Origin: Massospora cicadina
Lineage: Eukaryota; Entomophthoromycota; Entomophthoromycetes; Entomophthorales; Entomophthoraceae
Reading direction: 5' to 3'
NCBI GenBank assembly: GCA_022478985.1
Contig: JAKSZP010013640.1
Location: 1-64,000 of the forward strand
DNA length: 64,000 nt
This document shows, piece after piece, positions 45,191 to 56,038 of the stretch. The notes beneath the pieces were generated by a model. The model worked only from the letters and a program-made list of their open reading frames with translations, searched no databases and had not been told where the DNA came from. The position numbers and the translations under genes were made by a program. Position 1 is the stretch's first letter. Each line of letters starts with the position of its first letter.

Positions 45191-46352
45191 TATTTTTTTC
45201 TTCAAACCACCACTTTAAATACTTAGTGTGGACTCGATTTACTACTCTTCCATCCAAGAGATTCTTGATGTAATAAGCATTGGTCGCCATCTTAGCAATT
45301 ACTTTGAATGGACCTGACCATAATGCATTCAACTTGTTTCTTTGCCTGAAACCATGCATATCACAATAGCTGACTCTTTCTCCTATTTTATATTCTTCTA
45401 GTGGTGGTCAGTTCTTGTCATCCGTTAATTTTGCTTGTATCCTTTTCTTCAAGGTAGTATTGAATGCTTGCAATTGCATGTTGATCAGAATACTCGTCAG
45501 TCAGTTCAGGTATTGTTTGGTACTCATCCCCAACGTAGGTTCTACTACTGAATATAATATCGGTGGCAACGCGACCTTCCTCCCATAAAGTAACTCAAAC
45601 GGCGTCTTTTTCATCGCTGTATGATGACTGATGCTGTAGGCAAATGTCACTAAACTCAGGTACATTCCTCACATGGAAGTTCTCCCTGCGACTAGCTTCC
45701 TCAGCGTCATGGCCAGCATCCCATTGACCCATTCTACCAGTCCATTCATCTCTGGCTGGTATGGTACTGACACAACTCCCCAGATCCCCATCAATTCATT
45801 TAGCCTCAGGATCACATGGGACGTGAAGTTGGTCCCATTATCACTCAGTATAACTTGTGGACACCCAAGACAGAATACTACTTGATCCAGGATGAATCTT
45901 GCAGTACTGGTAGCGTCAACTCAGGTTAATGCTTTCATTTTGACCCATCTCATCAGATAATCGATAGCTACTATGATGTATTTCACTCCTCCTGTACTCA
46001 TCACCAACAGTCCCATCACGTCAATAGACACCATGTGCCATGAAAATCCAGGTTGGACCAGTTGGTATCCAGTTGTATTCTTGCGTGGTTTATGCAGTTG
46101 GCATTCCACACAACAAGCCAGATGGTCCACAATATCATAATTAATTGATTCCCAGTAATAATACTGGTGAATATGGTCAGTCATTTTTCTCAGGCCTCTG
46201 TGCCTGACAATCTTATGAGCAGCTTGAACGATCGCTGCTCTCTCTGACAGTTTTGGGAATAATAGCATTTTCCATTTATCATCTTGAATACTTGTCCATC
46301 CATGATCTTGGTGTTTTCCATCAATTTTTGAAGCGCACCTTGGATTTCTCAA
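45171..46352 (-). pseudogene. Integrase of F
   Basis: 45921-46352: HKIVRHRGLRKMTDHI.QYYYW and CCVECQLHK form the HHCC zinc-binding domain; SIDVMGLL..GGVKYIIVAIDYLMRWV begins the DDE core (first D). The core continues on minus through 45.9-45.4 kb with stops. 45171-45359: KLNALWSGPFKVIAKMATNAYYI, the GPF module, ending at the stop at 45171. No chromodomain. Confidence 0.8.
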
Positions 46353-46389
46353 GGCTCGTCCTCAATTCTTCCTTTGACCATTCTCTGGA

Positions 46390-46960
46390 ATAGCTCATCC
46401 ACCTGCGGATATACCAACTGGACCATTGGTAACCGCGATAAGCCATCCACGCTATGGTGATAAACCCCCACTCAAAGGACTATCTTGTAATCATAAGCCT
46501 GAAGCTTGAGTGCCCATTGGGCCAGTTGTCCTTCAGGTTCCCATAAATTGTGCAGCCAACGCAGCAAAGAGTGGTCCGTCACTACCTAAAAGTGCGTTCT
46601 GTGTACATACACCCAAAACTGCTTACAGGTGTAAATGACCACGAGGCATTCACGCTCAGTTACAATGTAATTCCTCTCCGCGGCAGAGAGTGTTCAGCTC
46701 AAATACACCACTGGATGTTCATCCCCAAGTTCATCTACTTGGCTCAGTATGGCGCCAATTGCCATCAATGAAGCATCAGTTTGAACGATAAACTCCTGAT
46801 CAAAATTTGGATATTTCAGAATTGGCGAATTTATCAGGTACTGGCGTAATTCATCAAAAGAGTCCTGGGCCTCTTCATTCCATATGAATCCTTTTTTCAG
46901 ATCTTTTAATAAATGAAATAAAGGCTCAGCTATTCAGGCAAAGTCCCAAATAAATCTTCT
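46390..46960 (-). pseudogene. RNase H of F
   Basis: Minus reading shows FIVQTDASLMAIGAILSQVD (Asp), HPVVYLS, NYIVTERECLVVIYTCKQF (Glu), VVTDHSLLRWL (Asp) and VDGLSRLPMV. The frame is open except for a few stops. Very like A. Confidence 0.8.
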
Positions 46961-46996
46961 ATAGTATCCGACCATCCCAAGGAATACTTGGATGTC

Positions 46997-47790
46997 TCAG
47001 ACACTCTTCAGCACAGCCATCCATTCAATAGCTACTATCTTCTGGGGTTGTGGCTGCAATTCATTTGCGTTGATCACAAATCCCTGGTACTCAAGCTCCT
47101 TCTTGAAGAAGTGGCACTTCCATGGCTTGATCTTCAGGTTAACCGCGGACAGTCTCTTAAACACTTCCTCCAAGTGCTGAAGGTGATCAGTAAACGTTCT
47201 ACTGAACACATTGATATCATCCAGATATACCAGGATGCACGATAACTTCAGGTCGCTTAATATTGTGTCCATGGCCCTCTGGAACATTGTGGGCGCATTA
47301 CAAAGACCCTGGGGCATCCTAGTAGGCTGGTATAACCCCTGTGAGGTGATAATCACACATTTTTCCTGGTCTTCTGCTGGCAAGTTGATCTGCCATTATC
47401 CTGATATTAGGTCCATTGCAGAGAAATACTTTGCTTCTCCTAATTGGTCCAGCACATCGTTGATCCTCAGTAGGGGATACAAATCCTTCTTCATAATTTT
47501 ATTCAGCCTCCAATAGTCAATCACTACCCGGTTTGATCCATCTTTCTTCTTTAAATAAAAATCAGGCTTGCCCAGGGACTTGACGATGGAACTAGAAGCC
47601 CATGCTTTACTAGTTTGTTGATCTCATCTTCCACTACCTCTTCAGCAGCTTTCAATCTTTGGATTAGTCTCATTCTTATTGGCAAAGTTTCTCTGGTGTT
47701 GACTTTGTTTATTACACCTTGCGCGCATCTCAAATTGTGATCATCCTGAGCAAATACTTCCTGATATCTCTTAACTAATTTGAGCACCTC
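46997..47790 (-). pseudogene. Reverse transcriptase of F
   Basis: 46997-47383 open: KCVIITSQGLYQPTRMPQGL, NAPTMFQRAMDTIL, CILVYLDDINVFSRTF (YLDD catalytic box intact), then LKIKPWKCHFFKKELEYQGF. 47551-47787: QKEEVLKLVKRYQEVFAQDD before RT and HGLLVPSSSPWASLIFI; the VDY block follows in another frame. One or two frameshifts apart from this the RT is well preserved. Confidence 0.85.
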
Positions 47791-47890
47791 CTCTTTCTGC
47801 CCTTCTGGAAGATCTGCGAGCTGCTCTCATTAAACTAATAAGTTGATGCTTTCAGCTGCTCTGGCCAGTAATCCCATTTTATTGAGGGAC

Positions 47891-47901
47891 CCTAAATTGT
47901 A
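47891..47901 (+). repeat. Target-site duplication of LINE2, left
   Basis: CCTAAATTGTA, identical to 53189-53199; flanking bases are also partly similar. Confidence 0.8.
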
Positions 47902-48033
47902 TTAAAATCTATTGTGGGGAAGGCCGACCATGGGACAGACACTTCTGGTTATGACTCAGGAAAGACAAACTTAGTACCAGGGGAGGCACCCCAGAGAAGC
48001 GATGCTATCTCTTGTTGCCAGCGGGAACGCCAC

Positions 48034-48906
48034 TTATGGGGAAGGGGAGGGGACGTGTGAAGGGGCCGTAGCCACTATTGAGCACGTGTGGAGGAAGGGG
48101 TCTGATTTGATGAACCAGACTGGGAACCAGGAGGAGACCAGCTGTCGGCGACGCGGTGGGAGGTATCTAAACATCCACGCTTGAAAGTGGTCCACCAAAT
48201 GAGACTGGAATCTGTGGACAGTTTCTGGGAGGGTGGGGGTGGAGCCTGCGATGGCATCTAAGACAATCGTGTGGATGGTCCACATGGCGATTGCAACCAC
48301 CAGAGCATGGAGGGAGGGTGAAAGGGAGGAGGCCATTGATATAGCAAACATATCTCCTGACAGACTGAAGGGATGCGTTTGATCCTGGCCCAGCAGATGT
48401 TGAACTTCGCGCCATATCACTTTGGAGGTGGGGCACTTCTCCAGGCGGTGGAACAGCTTTCCATACTGGCCACACATGACACAGGATGAGTGTAAAGCGT
48501 TAGAGCGCTCAGCTGTACGATACACCCACCTCAGGCAGCGCCACACATGGGAGCGGACTTGAGGCTGCAACAGAGGATGGTGTGCATATTTCCAGATAGT
48601 TTTTTGGGTCTCAGTGGAATAAGGGATGTCCATCATGTCCAGGTAGTCCACCCTGGATAGGACATGGGGCCGAATGGGGATCATGCCATCATGGATGGGT
48701 AGCCCCTGTACCTCTTGTGTGAACTGAGGAGAGGGGCAGCCTCTTCGGGTTGTATGTCTGCTAATACAAATTCTCCACTCTGCGCTTCGCATGGAGAGTA
48801 GGATTCGTTTGTAGTGGGTTTTAGTCCCGTGGGGACCTGTGGCCGATGTGTGTGATGCGAGGTATTTCATCAGGGAGTGGGGGTTTGATGGATTGTTGAG
48901 GCCCAA
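48034..48906 (-). pseudogene. LINE2 ORF2 C-terminal region with zinc knuckle
   Basis: 290 codons open. Contains RVDYLDMMDIPYSTETQKTI and CVMCGQYGKLFHRLEKCP (C-x2-C-x7-H-x4-C), then VIWREVQHLL and MWTIHTIVLDAI. Each has a counterpart in LINE1 at 23.37-23.8 kb. The stop at 48034 is probably the natural end of ORF2; its start is a frameshift boundary with 48910-49809. Confidence 0.85.
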
Positions 48907-48909
48907 GGC

Positions 48910-49809
48910 TCAGGAGAAGTTGGAGCAGGCCACGCGGGACCAGTGTTGGGATGGGAGTGTAGGAGCAGTGATGGCCGCGATCCAGGTGCCCAGGATCTTG
49001 GCAGCATGGGCTTTGAAGTCAAGCAGGCCCATGCCACCTTGATGATGAGGGCCAAACATGACCTCTAGCCGTACTGGTGGAGGGCGGCCTGACCAAAGCC
49101 ATCCTTGCGGCAAGGCATACAGGGATTTGAAGAAGCTTAGGGAGAAGGGGATGGCGTGGGCTCTGAACCAGACTTTGGATAGGAGCATAGAGTTGGCTAG
49201 AACAACCCTGCCAGTGAGGGTAGTAGGGTGGGCTCTGAGAGAGGCGATTCGCTTCATCACGTTGTCCAGTATACGGCACTCCATTACTGCTGACGCGTAT
49301 CTGCCTGCCTCCATCCACATGCCCAGATGGCGCACCAGTCCTATGGTAGGATGTGGCATGAAGGGGAGCACCAGTGGAGTGGTGTTTGTTGAGTTAGTAA
49401 GGCTTGGGCATGGGCGAGCAGATGGGCCGGGTTGGGAACTAATTGTTGGGGCCCAGCAGTTCTGAAACTGACCAAGGAGGATGATTTCGGTTTTGGAGGC
49501 ATTCAGTGTCACGTTGCTTACCCGGGAATATTCCTGGATGAGGGCTTCAAGCGCGCATGCATCTTTATTATTAGACACCCCCACCACGCAGTCATCTGCA
49601 AATGCCATCATCTTGACTGGGGTTTGGCCTGGCACATGGACCCCAGTGAGTTGGGCATTCATATTTTGCAGTAGTGGGTCAAGGCTGAAGTTGTATAAGA
49701 GAGGGCTGAGGGGGTCCCCTTGTCGTAAGCCCCTTTGAGGGCAGACTACTTCCATTAGGAAGCCTGGGTCACGCACTGCCATTGTTGCAGATTCTGTGAG
49801 CAGCATCAC
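48910..49809 (-). pseudogene. LINE2 ORF2 RT palm and thumb
   Basis: 299 codons open: RGLRQGDPLSPLLYNFSLDP, MAFADDCVVGV (FADD catalytic box intact), SNVTLNASKTEIILLGQF, HLGMWMEAG, LTGRVVLANSMLLSKVWF, FGPHHQGGMGLLDF. The motif-A aspartate lies upstream in the next piece (49893-50207). Frameshifts at both ends break what was one ORF. Confidence 0.9.
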
Positions 49810-49849
49810 CCAGTTGATGAAGCGGGGGGTAGGCGGAATTGATGGAGGC

Positions 49850-50740
49850 AGGCCCTTAAGTATTCCCAGTTTACTCTATCATAGGCCTTTTGTTAGTCCA
49901 AGAATACCAGTGCTCCTGAGGCTGTGGACTGACATGCATTAGCTACGGAGTGCACGTTATCCCAAATCAACCTTCTGGGGATGAAGCCAAATTGTTCTGG
50001 GGAGATGGTGGCAGATGCTATAGTCCCTAAACGGTTAGCCATGGTTTTTGTTAAAATTTTGGTGTCTGTGTTTGTTATAGAAATGGGGTGCCAGTTGGCT
50101 AAGTTAAGCTTATCCCCTTTCTTGTAGAGTGTGACAGTAAAGGCCTCATGTCCTCCTGGTAGGAGGCGCGTTTCCAACAGGCTTTGGTTAAGTGAGGTGA
50201 GCAGCAATGGGGATATATATTTGAAACATTTTTTGTAGAACTCATATGGAATGCCATCTGGGCCTGGGCATTTTCAGTTTGGCGCACCGTGAATGGCTGT
50301 CCATAATTTGTTCGGAGTAATTAAATTCATTATTTCTGGGTATCAAAAAATGGTGCGGATATGAGCTCAGTCAAGAAATTCCACCACTTTGGCCAGCTGA
50401 ATTGGTTCAGCTCGGTATAGCTCGGAGTAATATTTTTGCATTTTGATTGCCACTTTAGCTGGTGTGTCCACAATAGAATTATCTGATCTTTGCACCTGTG
50501 TGCAGGCCACGCTCTGGCATGGTGCAAAAAAATTTTAAAGAAATATGCGGTGCACTTGTCGCCTTTAGTGATGCGTGTGGCCCTGTATTGGACACAAGCC
50601 CGATGTTTGTGTTGCCTTTTGAGTGCGTTGAGGTGGGCGGCTGCCTCCGCCCACTTCCGGCCCCATGCAGGGCTATATCCTGTGTCTGGAATGTTGGACT
50701 CCAAGTGGGCCAATTCCGCCAGCACGCGCGATATAGCCAC
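49850..50740 (-). pseudogene. LINE2 ORF2 RT fingers and connecting region
   Basis: 49893-50207: LLETRLLPGGHEAFTVTLYK, KGDKLNLANWHPISITNTDT, FGFIPRRLIWDN, ASGALVFLD; a stop (TAA for the Q of DQ) then QKAYDRVNWEYL of motif A. Upstream, CPGPDGIPYEFYKKCF at about 50.25 kb. 50330-50740 holds the endonuclease-RT linker with TAYFFKIFLHHARAWPAH. Confidence 0.85.
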
Positions 50741-50977
50741 CGATGTGGCTCATGAGCGTCTGGAGGAGAGATGGCGATAGTGGCGGATGGTGTCTTCTTT
50801 GAAAGTTGCCCATGTGGAAATGAGGTCCGCACAAAATGGCGCAACAAACAATTTCACCAAAGTTGCCTCTTCCACCCACATGGAAAATCCTGGCGATGCG
50901 AGCTCAGGGGGGCAGATTTTGCACCAATGTGGGGCCTTTGCAACTGTGACGGGTAAGTGGTATGTTATCAAGACCAG

Positions 50978-51670
50978 TCAGTGGTCAGAGAATTCCATTT
51001 TCGTTGTTTTGAAGTGGGAGATGTGGGGTTGGAATTTCGCTGGTGTTAGAATAAGGTCAATGCGGGTCATGGACCTTAATTGACCGTTGTGGATATGGGG
51101 ACGCGTCATGTTTTTGAGCAGTGGGGCGTGTCGCAGCAGCGCATCCATTAACCCAAGGGTGGCTTTTAGAACGCGTAGTTCTACATGACCCTGTGGGGCG
51201 TGGGGTGAGGGTGGCCACCGGTCCGTTGGTGAGGTTAGCCAACAGTTCATGTCACCAACTAGGAAATAATCGGGGGGTAGCAGGAGGGATTTGACTGACA
51301 AGAAATATTCCCAACGCTCGTGTGCACTGTTTGGGGCGTAAATGTTGACAATTGTGTGCACAACGTCAGCCCATGAGAAGGTGACAACGAGCACTCGGCC
51401 ATTTAGGAATGTTTCTGAAGATGTAAATTTTGAAAAAATTGTTTTTCTGAATTAGCACCCCACAGTGCTTTGACCAAAAGGATAGGGATGGTAGGAGCAT
51501 TGTTTTCCAAGCTTCCTCGGAACCTCATGGACAGTGGGACTCCTGGATGGCCAGGATATCCACGGGTAAATTGTTTTGTAAAAAACTCAGTTTCCTAGCC
51601 CAGGATGGGGAGGCCTTGAGTCTGGTGATATTCAGCATCCCTAGAGTAAAGGTTTCCCCCATCGCACCTT
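50978..51670 (-). pseudogene. LINE2 ORF2 endonuclease domain
   Basis: Near 51.64-51.53 kb: LGMLNITRLKAS and DILAIQESHCP (catalytic E). 50978-51394 open: VHTIVNIYAPNSAHERWEYF, FLVGDMNCWLT (GDMN), SMTRIDLILTP and FSDH at its end. An APE-type nuclease in the same layout as LINE1. Stops near 51.4-51.5 kb interrupt it. Confidence 0.85.
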
Positions 51671-51880
51671 AGGTGCGAGGGGGTGGGCCCCCGGGCCCAC
51701 CAGACTCTTCAAGGTCCCCATGGGCTTTCACAGCAGCATGGGTATTAGCAGCAACGCTATCTGGGGTTTTTGTTAATTTTTGTGGAAAGAGTCGCGTTGG
51801 CTTTGGCCTTCACTTTTTGTTTTCTCGACGTCAGACAAATTTTTTGCGGTGCAGATGAGTTTGGTGCACTGTCAAGCGAA

Positions 51881-52965
51881 TCAAAAAAAATTTTCAGTTG
51901 GGATAGGTCCCAAGTCAGTTTTGACTGGAACTTGGGTGCAACGATTGGGTGAGATCAAATCTCCCATCAGATCCTCGGATTGAGTGGCCCACTCAGCATG
52001 GGCTTCCCAATCTGATTGGATGATGGATTCCTGAGTTGCTTCCACTGTGAAGGTCTCCATGTCCTCCTGGCATTGTGAGTGTGGGATAGTGGTGGTGGCC
52101 TTGGCTGCTTCCTTGGCCGCAGCCCTATGAGCCTGCTTGGCCTTCTTCTGCTCCTGCGGGGAGATAGGCTTTACCAATAGGTAGCAGCCTTGTGCTTCCC
52201 ATGGGAAAGCCTCCTTGGTGCTTGTGGTTGGTTCATAGTGCGCCTCTCTGCTGGCTATGGCCGCCAAGGGGTGCTCTTGGAATGTGACGCCCTCCTTGAT
52301 GGGGCATACATGCGCCTTATGGCCAAATGCATCACAGTGGGTGCAAATGGGGGGCGCGCTGTCCACAGTTACCCGGAATGGGTGGGTGGTATGCCCTGCA
52401 ATATCAATAAAAGTGGAGTGTGGGATCTGGGTTAGGTCCTTCGCGATCTCCTCAGTTGAGGTCAGAACTGCGATGGCTTTGCCGGTGCACAGGTGTGGCA
52501 TCAGCGTGAAGCGTTGCATTTCAAAAGATTGTATTTCGCCATATACGGCGAGACCATCTTTCAGGTGTTGTTCCAAAATGTCACATTTTACCATAGTAGG
52601 CAAAAAATCAAACGTGAGGAAAATTTGGTTTGATTTTGTCCATCTGGTGCATTTGGTTTTGATGACCCATTGCCCTTTGGGGAGGTCAACCACTATGCGC
52701 ACCGCTGCAGCCTCATCTGCTGCTTTTTTGCTTTCGAAACCTAGGTCCAGCCAACCATGTGACATGGAGTGAGGTGCAACGTACACCACAGTCGGGAAAA
52801 CTTTGTGTACATCTTCACAAAAATTTTCCCATAAGGCCGTTTTTTGGATGTCCAGATACACACGGACTCTGAATTCCACTGACAAAAGTGGCTGGGAGTG
52901 TGGCGTGTTGATGTACTGGTTGCATTGTGCTTGCCATGCGAGTATCTCTGGGGAAATTGTGACCG
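51881..52965 (-). CDS. LINE2 ORF1 protein, RNA-binding Gag-like
   Basis: The open frame from the GTG at 52885 gives 334 codons, but the same frame continues upstream with KHNANQYINTPHSQPLLSVE, matching KHAQYMYIQFNQPLSKVE of LINE1, so the true start lies at about 52.97 kb or beyond; no ATG is obvious. Blocks: VVYVAPHSMSHGWLDLGFES, FLTFDFLPTMV, GLAVYGEIQSFEMQRF, MPHLCTGKAIAV, and the CCHC knuckle CTHCDAFGHKAHVC. A lysine/alanine-rich tail (KKAKQAHRAAAKEAAK) follows. More intact than its LINE1 counterpart. Confidence 0.85.
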
Positions 52966-53188
52966 CCAGTTTTTTAAGATTTTTGTCTATTCCGCCAGAT
53001 TCTCTGGGGCGTTTTCAAACGTTGGAGGCCGCGGGCCTTCCACCTGCTCCTCTTACCTTGCTTGCCCAACTGCTCCCTGACATGGGTGCAGACTAATCTC
53101 CTCTGTGAGATTATCAAATTAGATTCAGTCTTGAATTGAATAGGTTGCAATAGTGATTGCAACGAGAAAGAAAAGTAACTAGAGAGAA

Positions 53189-53199
53189 CCTAAATTGTA
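53189..53199 (+). repeat. Target-site duplication of LINE2, right
   Basis: CCTAAATTGTA, identical to 47891-47901. Confidence 0.8.
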
Positions 53200-53299
53200 G
53201 AATCATCTCAATTTGGCCTGATTGGCAGATTTCCCCATTATTGAACTTGCAATTCACATCAGGTGTATCCCAATTTCCTGGTCATTTTTGGGCGAATAT

Positions 53300-53436
53300 T
53301 CTCCAATACTTTACAATAAGTTGAGCATCTCCTCTTGCTGGCCTTCCAACAGATCAGCAAGTTGCTCTTAATTAACCAATAGGTGATACTTTTTGGCTAC
53401 CCCAGCTGATAATTTCATCTCATTGAGGGTGGAATT
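53300..53436 (-). pseudogene. Second copy of F's pre-RT segment
   Basis: Minus reading LADLLEGQQEEMLNL matches LADLPEGQKEEVLKL at 47.76-47.82 kb, and the nucleotide match covers about 190 bp around it. So the N-terminal pol segment occurs twice on either side of LINE2. This copy has a stop in the match and is more decayed. Confidence 0.65.
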
Positions 53437-53519
53437 TCCTCCATTCAGCCATCAGGATTTCTTGTTGCTTCTTAGGTCCAAACTCATAGACCATAAAATC
53501 AATATTTTAATATTATATA

Positions 53520-53770
53520 TATTTTTTGTATTTTTCTTTTGCAATGGGACTTGCAACCTACAAAAAGGCTCAGAGGTCCTTCCTTTCCCTTCATCTTAAC
53601 TGGGTCCTGGGTACTTAAACCTACCAGTTATCATGGTTCAAAATCTTATCCTCTTAAGATTTAACCAACCATTTGGTTCAGTGGTTCCCTTCTAGGACTT
53701 GACCAAAATCTCAGGACATAACCATTTAATGTTTCAGAGGTCCGCTGGGGACATTGCAATTATTTTCTCT
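53520..53770. repeat. Internal repeat block of F, copy 2
   Basis: Direct repeat of 44960-45190, with the same GGTTCA..GGTCC units. It lies upstream of pol on minus, while the other copy lies downstream. Confidence 0.65.
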
Positions 53771-54643
53771 TAGTCTCAGTACTATAATTATTATTAACCT
53801 TTCTCCCTATATAACCAGCAGCGCTTTCTTCTCATGTATAGGCCATACTTGCCAACTTTGGGCAGTTCTCCTGAATTAGGCCTTTAATCCTGACTAGAAA
53901 TTTGTCCATCAGGCCCTAATTTCATCTCTTATTTGGCAAACTGATGCTTCTTGGATCTTTGTATCTCATCAGCCAACAGTTTCATCCAATTGTCCAGCTC
54001 GTTTTTTTCTCCTGAAAACGATTTTCAGCCTTCATGGCTATCCTTAATTACACAGGTCGTTCTGGCATCGTTAGCTTCATCCAATGTCTCTGGAATTGAT
54101 GAACTCATCTCCAGCAACTTCTGACCAGTGATTGAGTGTTATTAAATCAAATGATTTCCTCCACTATCTTGGATCAATCATTTCCTCTTTTGACTTCATC
54201 TCTTCATTGGTATGGCAATCCAATTCTCCGGATTGATTGCTTCTTATTTTGTCCAATGCCTCATCTAAACACTCTCTCCTCAGGACTATTTAAAGCGGAT
54301 CCAATTTCAACCTGAGTTGATCCTGCTGTTCCTTGGGACTATTTACAGCGGGCCCAATTCCAACCCAAGTTGGCCCTGCTGATACTCTTCATCTCAAGTA
54401 GATGTCTGGTGGAACTGGTTTCCTTGCAGCACTAGATTGTTCCATATCTAGGCTGCAAGTCTTTTCCCTGAACTTGAGTATCTTCATTTTGCTTCACTTG
54501 GAGCTCCACTGCTGAGCTGGGTGAATGCCACTGAATGTGATCCTCTTCACATTCCACCTTTGTTAATTCCTTCAGTAACTTATCTCTAAAATTGGAAACA
54601 TCTTCTTTATATGACATCATTGATAGATTCTTCTACTCAACTA
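53771..54643 (-). pseudogene. 5' region of F (probable gag remnant)
   Basis: Only one open stretch, 54432-54620, rich in charged residues (SNFRDKLLKELTKVECEEDH). No knuckle or known Gag motif. Two similar short units (GGACTATTTA.AGCGG, near 54.28 and 54.34 kb) lie in tandem. Gag is expected here by position only. Confidence 0.35.
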
Positions 54644-54661
54644 CCCCTGTAGTGAGCACCA
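54644..54661 (-). other. Primer-binding site of F
   Basis: TGGTGCTCACTACAGGGG on minus, three bases inside the 5' LTR; identical over 18 nt to E1's site. Confidence 0.85.
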
Positions 54662-54664
54662 ACT

Positions 54665-55815
54665 TGTAAAAATTTACTCCGTTGGGTTGATTATTGGAGG
54701 TCAACCCTAGTAATCTTTCTACTGCACAGGTTCAATTTCCTTGTGCACCTCACGTTGTAAGAATATATATATAATCTGATAATAGTATTACGACTATTAT
54801 TTGTAGTTGAGTTAGAATTTTTTCAGGCCCAACGCTTTACCCAGTATTTCCAATTAATACTTGATATCGTAATCAAAGGGATTCGTTCTCTGTAATCCTG
54901 TCCACTTGATCTTCATAAGATCCTCTGATGGCAGTCTCCTTCAGCCCAACACACAGTTGGCAGCAATCCCTTAGCTGTGGTTCCCTTTGTCTCTAGATCC
55001 CCTCTCAGATCTCTACTCTTCTCTGAGAGTTTACCAATTATTGCCTTCTGCAATAATATCCTTGAGATGGAATCTTCACAATAGATGCTGATAGTCTAAC
55101 TATTACCATATCTACGATAAAACTTATAATGTTCTAAAGTAGTAATGTATAAGTGTATATGTGTTTTTAACTATATTTTATTAGAGTGAATCCTAGGGAA
55201 TTTATAGGGGATTTGGCCATCTAACCCTCAGTTGACACCTCTTCAATGAAACGGCAGCTGTTGCCATTGAATCACCCTTCCTCATCTTGGCAGCAATGGT
55301 CTTCCCCATCATGGCTAGGATTCTGACGTTGGACATCCTCAAGACCTCAAACAGAAAGAGTCAGAAATGTGTCCCTAACGTTTTCCTCTCAATCCAAGTG
55401 AATCAACCATAATTAGCTAGCAAACTGCTTAAATATGGGACTTTTTACCCATTATGGCAGGTCACTTCACCAACTGATTGATTTGCTAGTTGCAGGTGGC
55501 ATCACTCGCCTCACAATTCATTAAACATTTCCAATCAGTAGGTGATGAAACCTGACTGACCTCAATCAGTACACCTGATAGTTAATCACTATCAGATGCC
55601 CTTATTTCATCAGCTGCTCTTCCTGATAAGATATTAGGTATTCATCCAGATTGATCCCCTACAGATATGACCAGACAAATATCCTAAAATCCCCTGAACG
55701 TAGTTCCTCCAAAATTCAGGTCAACTGATTTCCAATTCACTTCACTTTAGGGAATTTTTCCCCTAGCGATACCAGGTAATCTAGCAGACTGGGAATATGG
55801 GCAAAAATCCCAACA
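54665..55815 (-). repeat. 5' LTR of F
   Basis: 1151 bp, same ends and length as 41987-43137. Followed on plus by the TSD CTAAG (55816-55820). Confidence 0.9.
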
Positions 55816-56038
55816 CTAAGTAATCCAAATTTCAAGCCTCATCGTCTTAAATACTAATTGTTGACTTATTAAAGAAGTTCAATTCTTATCTCCTGCTGCA
55901 TCTAAATAAACATATAAAATCCAACTTTCTAGTTTTATTGTTATTTACTTTCTTTACTATTAGTGGTTTTAATCCTCCATTTGTTGGATTTAAGGTAAAA
56001 AGTACCTGCGTGCCTCTTCCTTACCTAAAAATCCAACA

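Larger units (their letters stand above)
47902..53188 (-). mobile_element. LINE2, non-LTR retrotransposon in element F
   Basis: A 5.3-kb minus-strand LINE with an 11-bp TSD. On minus: ORF1 (52.97-51.88 kb), endonuclease (51.67-50.98 kb), RT (50.3-49.4 kb), C-terminal knuckle (48.4 kb) and a 3' end with TGTCTGTCCCATGGTCGGC (plus 47917-47942). It is more GC-rich and less decayed than the DNA around it: two ORF2 pieces of 299 and 290 codons are open. Same family as LINE1 by block-by-block protein match. Confidence 0.9.
41987..55815 (-). mobile_element. Ty3/gypsy element F
   Basis: Minus-strand element with two 1151-bp LTRs (TGTTGGGATTTTTGCC start, TTTTTACA end on minus) and a 5-bp TSD CTAAG. 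On minus: primer site at 54644-54661, a decayed 5' region, pol (protease not found; RT, RNase H, integrase with GPF module), a non-coding spacer, a plus-strand ORF block, a purine tract (AAGAGGGAGGATG, plus 43138-43150) and the 3' LTR. LINE2 interrupts it upstream of RT. The LTRs are over 90% similar by eye, younger than A or C. Confidence 0.9.
41542..56038. mobile_element. Probable solo LTR in C's 3' LTR, itself split by element F
   Basis: Pieces 41542-41986 and 55821-56038 (about 660 bp together) are absent from the matching place in C's 5' LTR near 13.64 kb. They are flanked by CCCTC on both sides (41537-41541 and 56039-56043). The right end CCAACA fits an LTR end; the left end TATCAG would be TG with one change. 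No coding sequence. A small DNA element is a less likely alternative because of the 5-bp TSD and CAACA end. Confidence 0.6.

Noticed and set aside
50490..52772. Several plus-strand open frames of 80-170 codons
   Set aside because: They are shadows of the minus-strand LINE2 endonuclease and ORF1.
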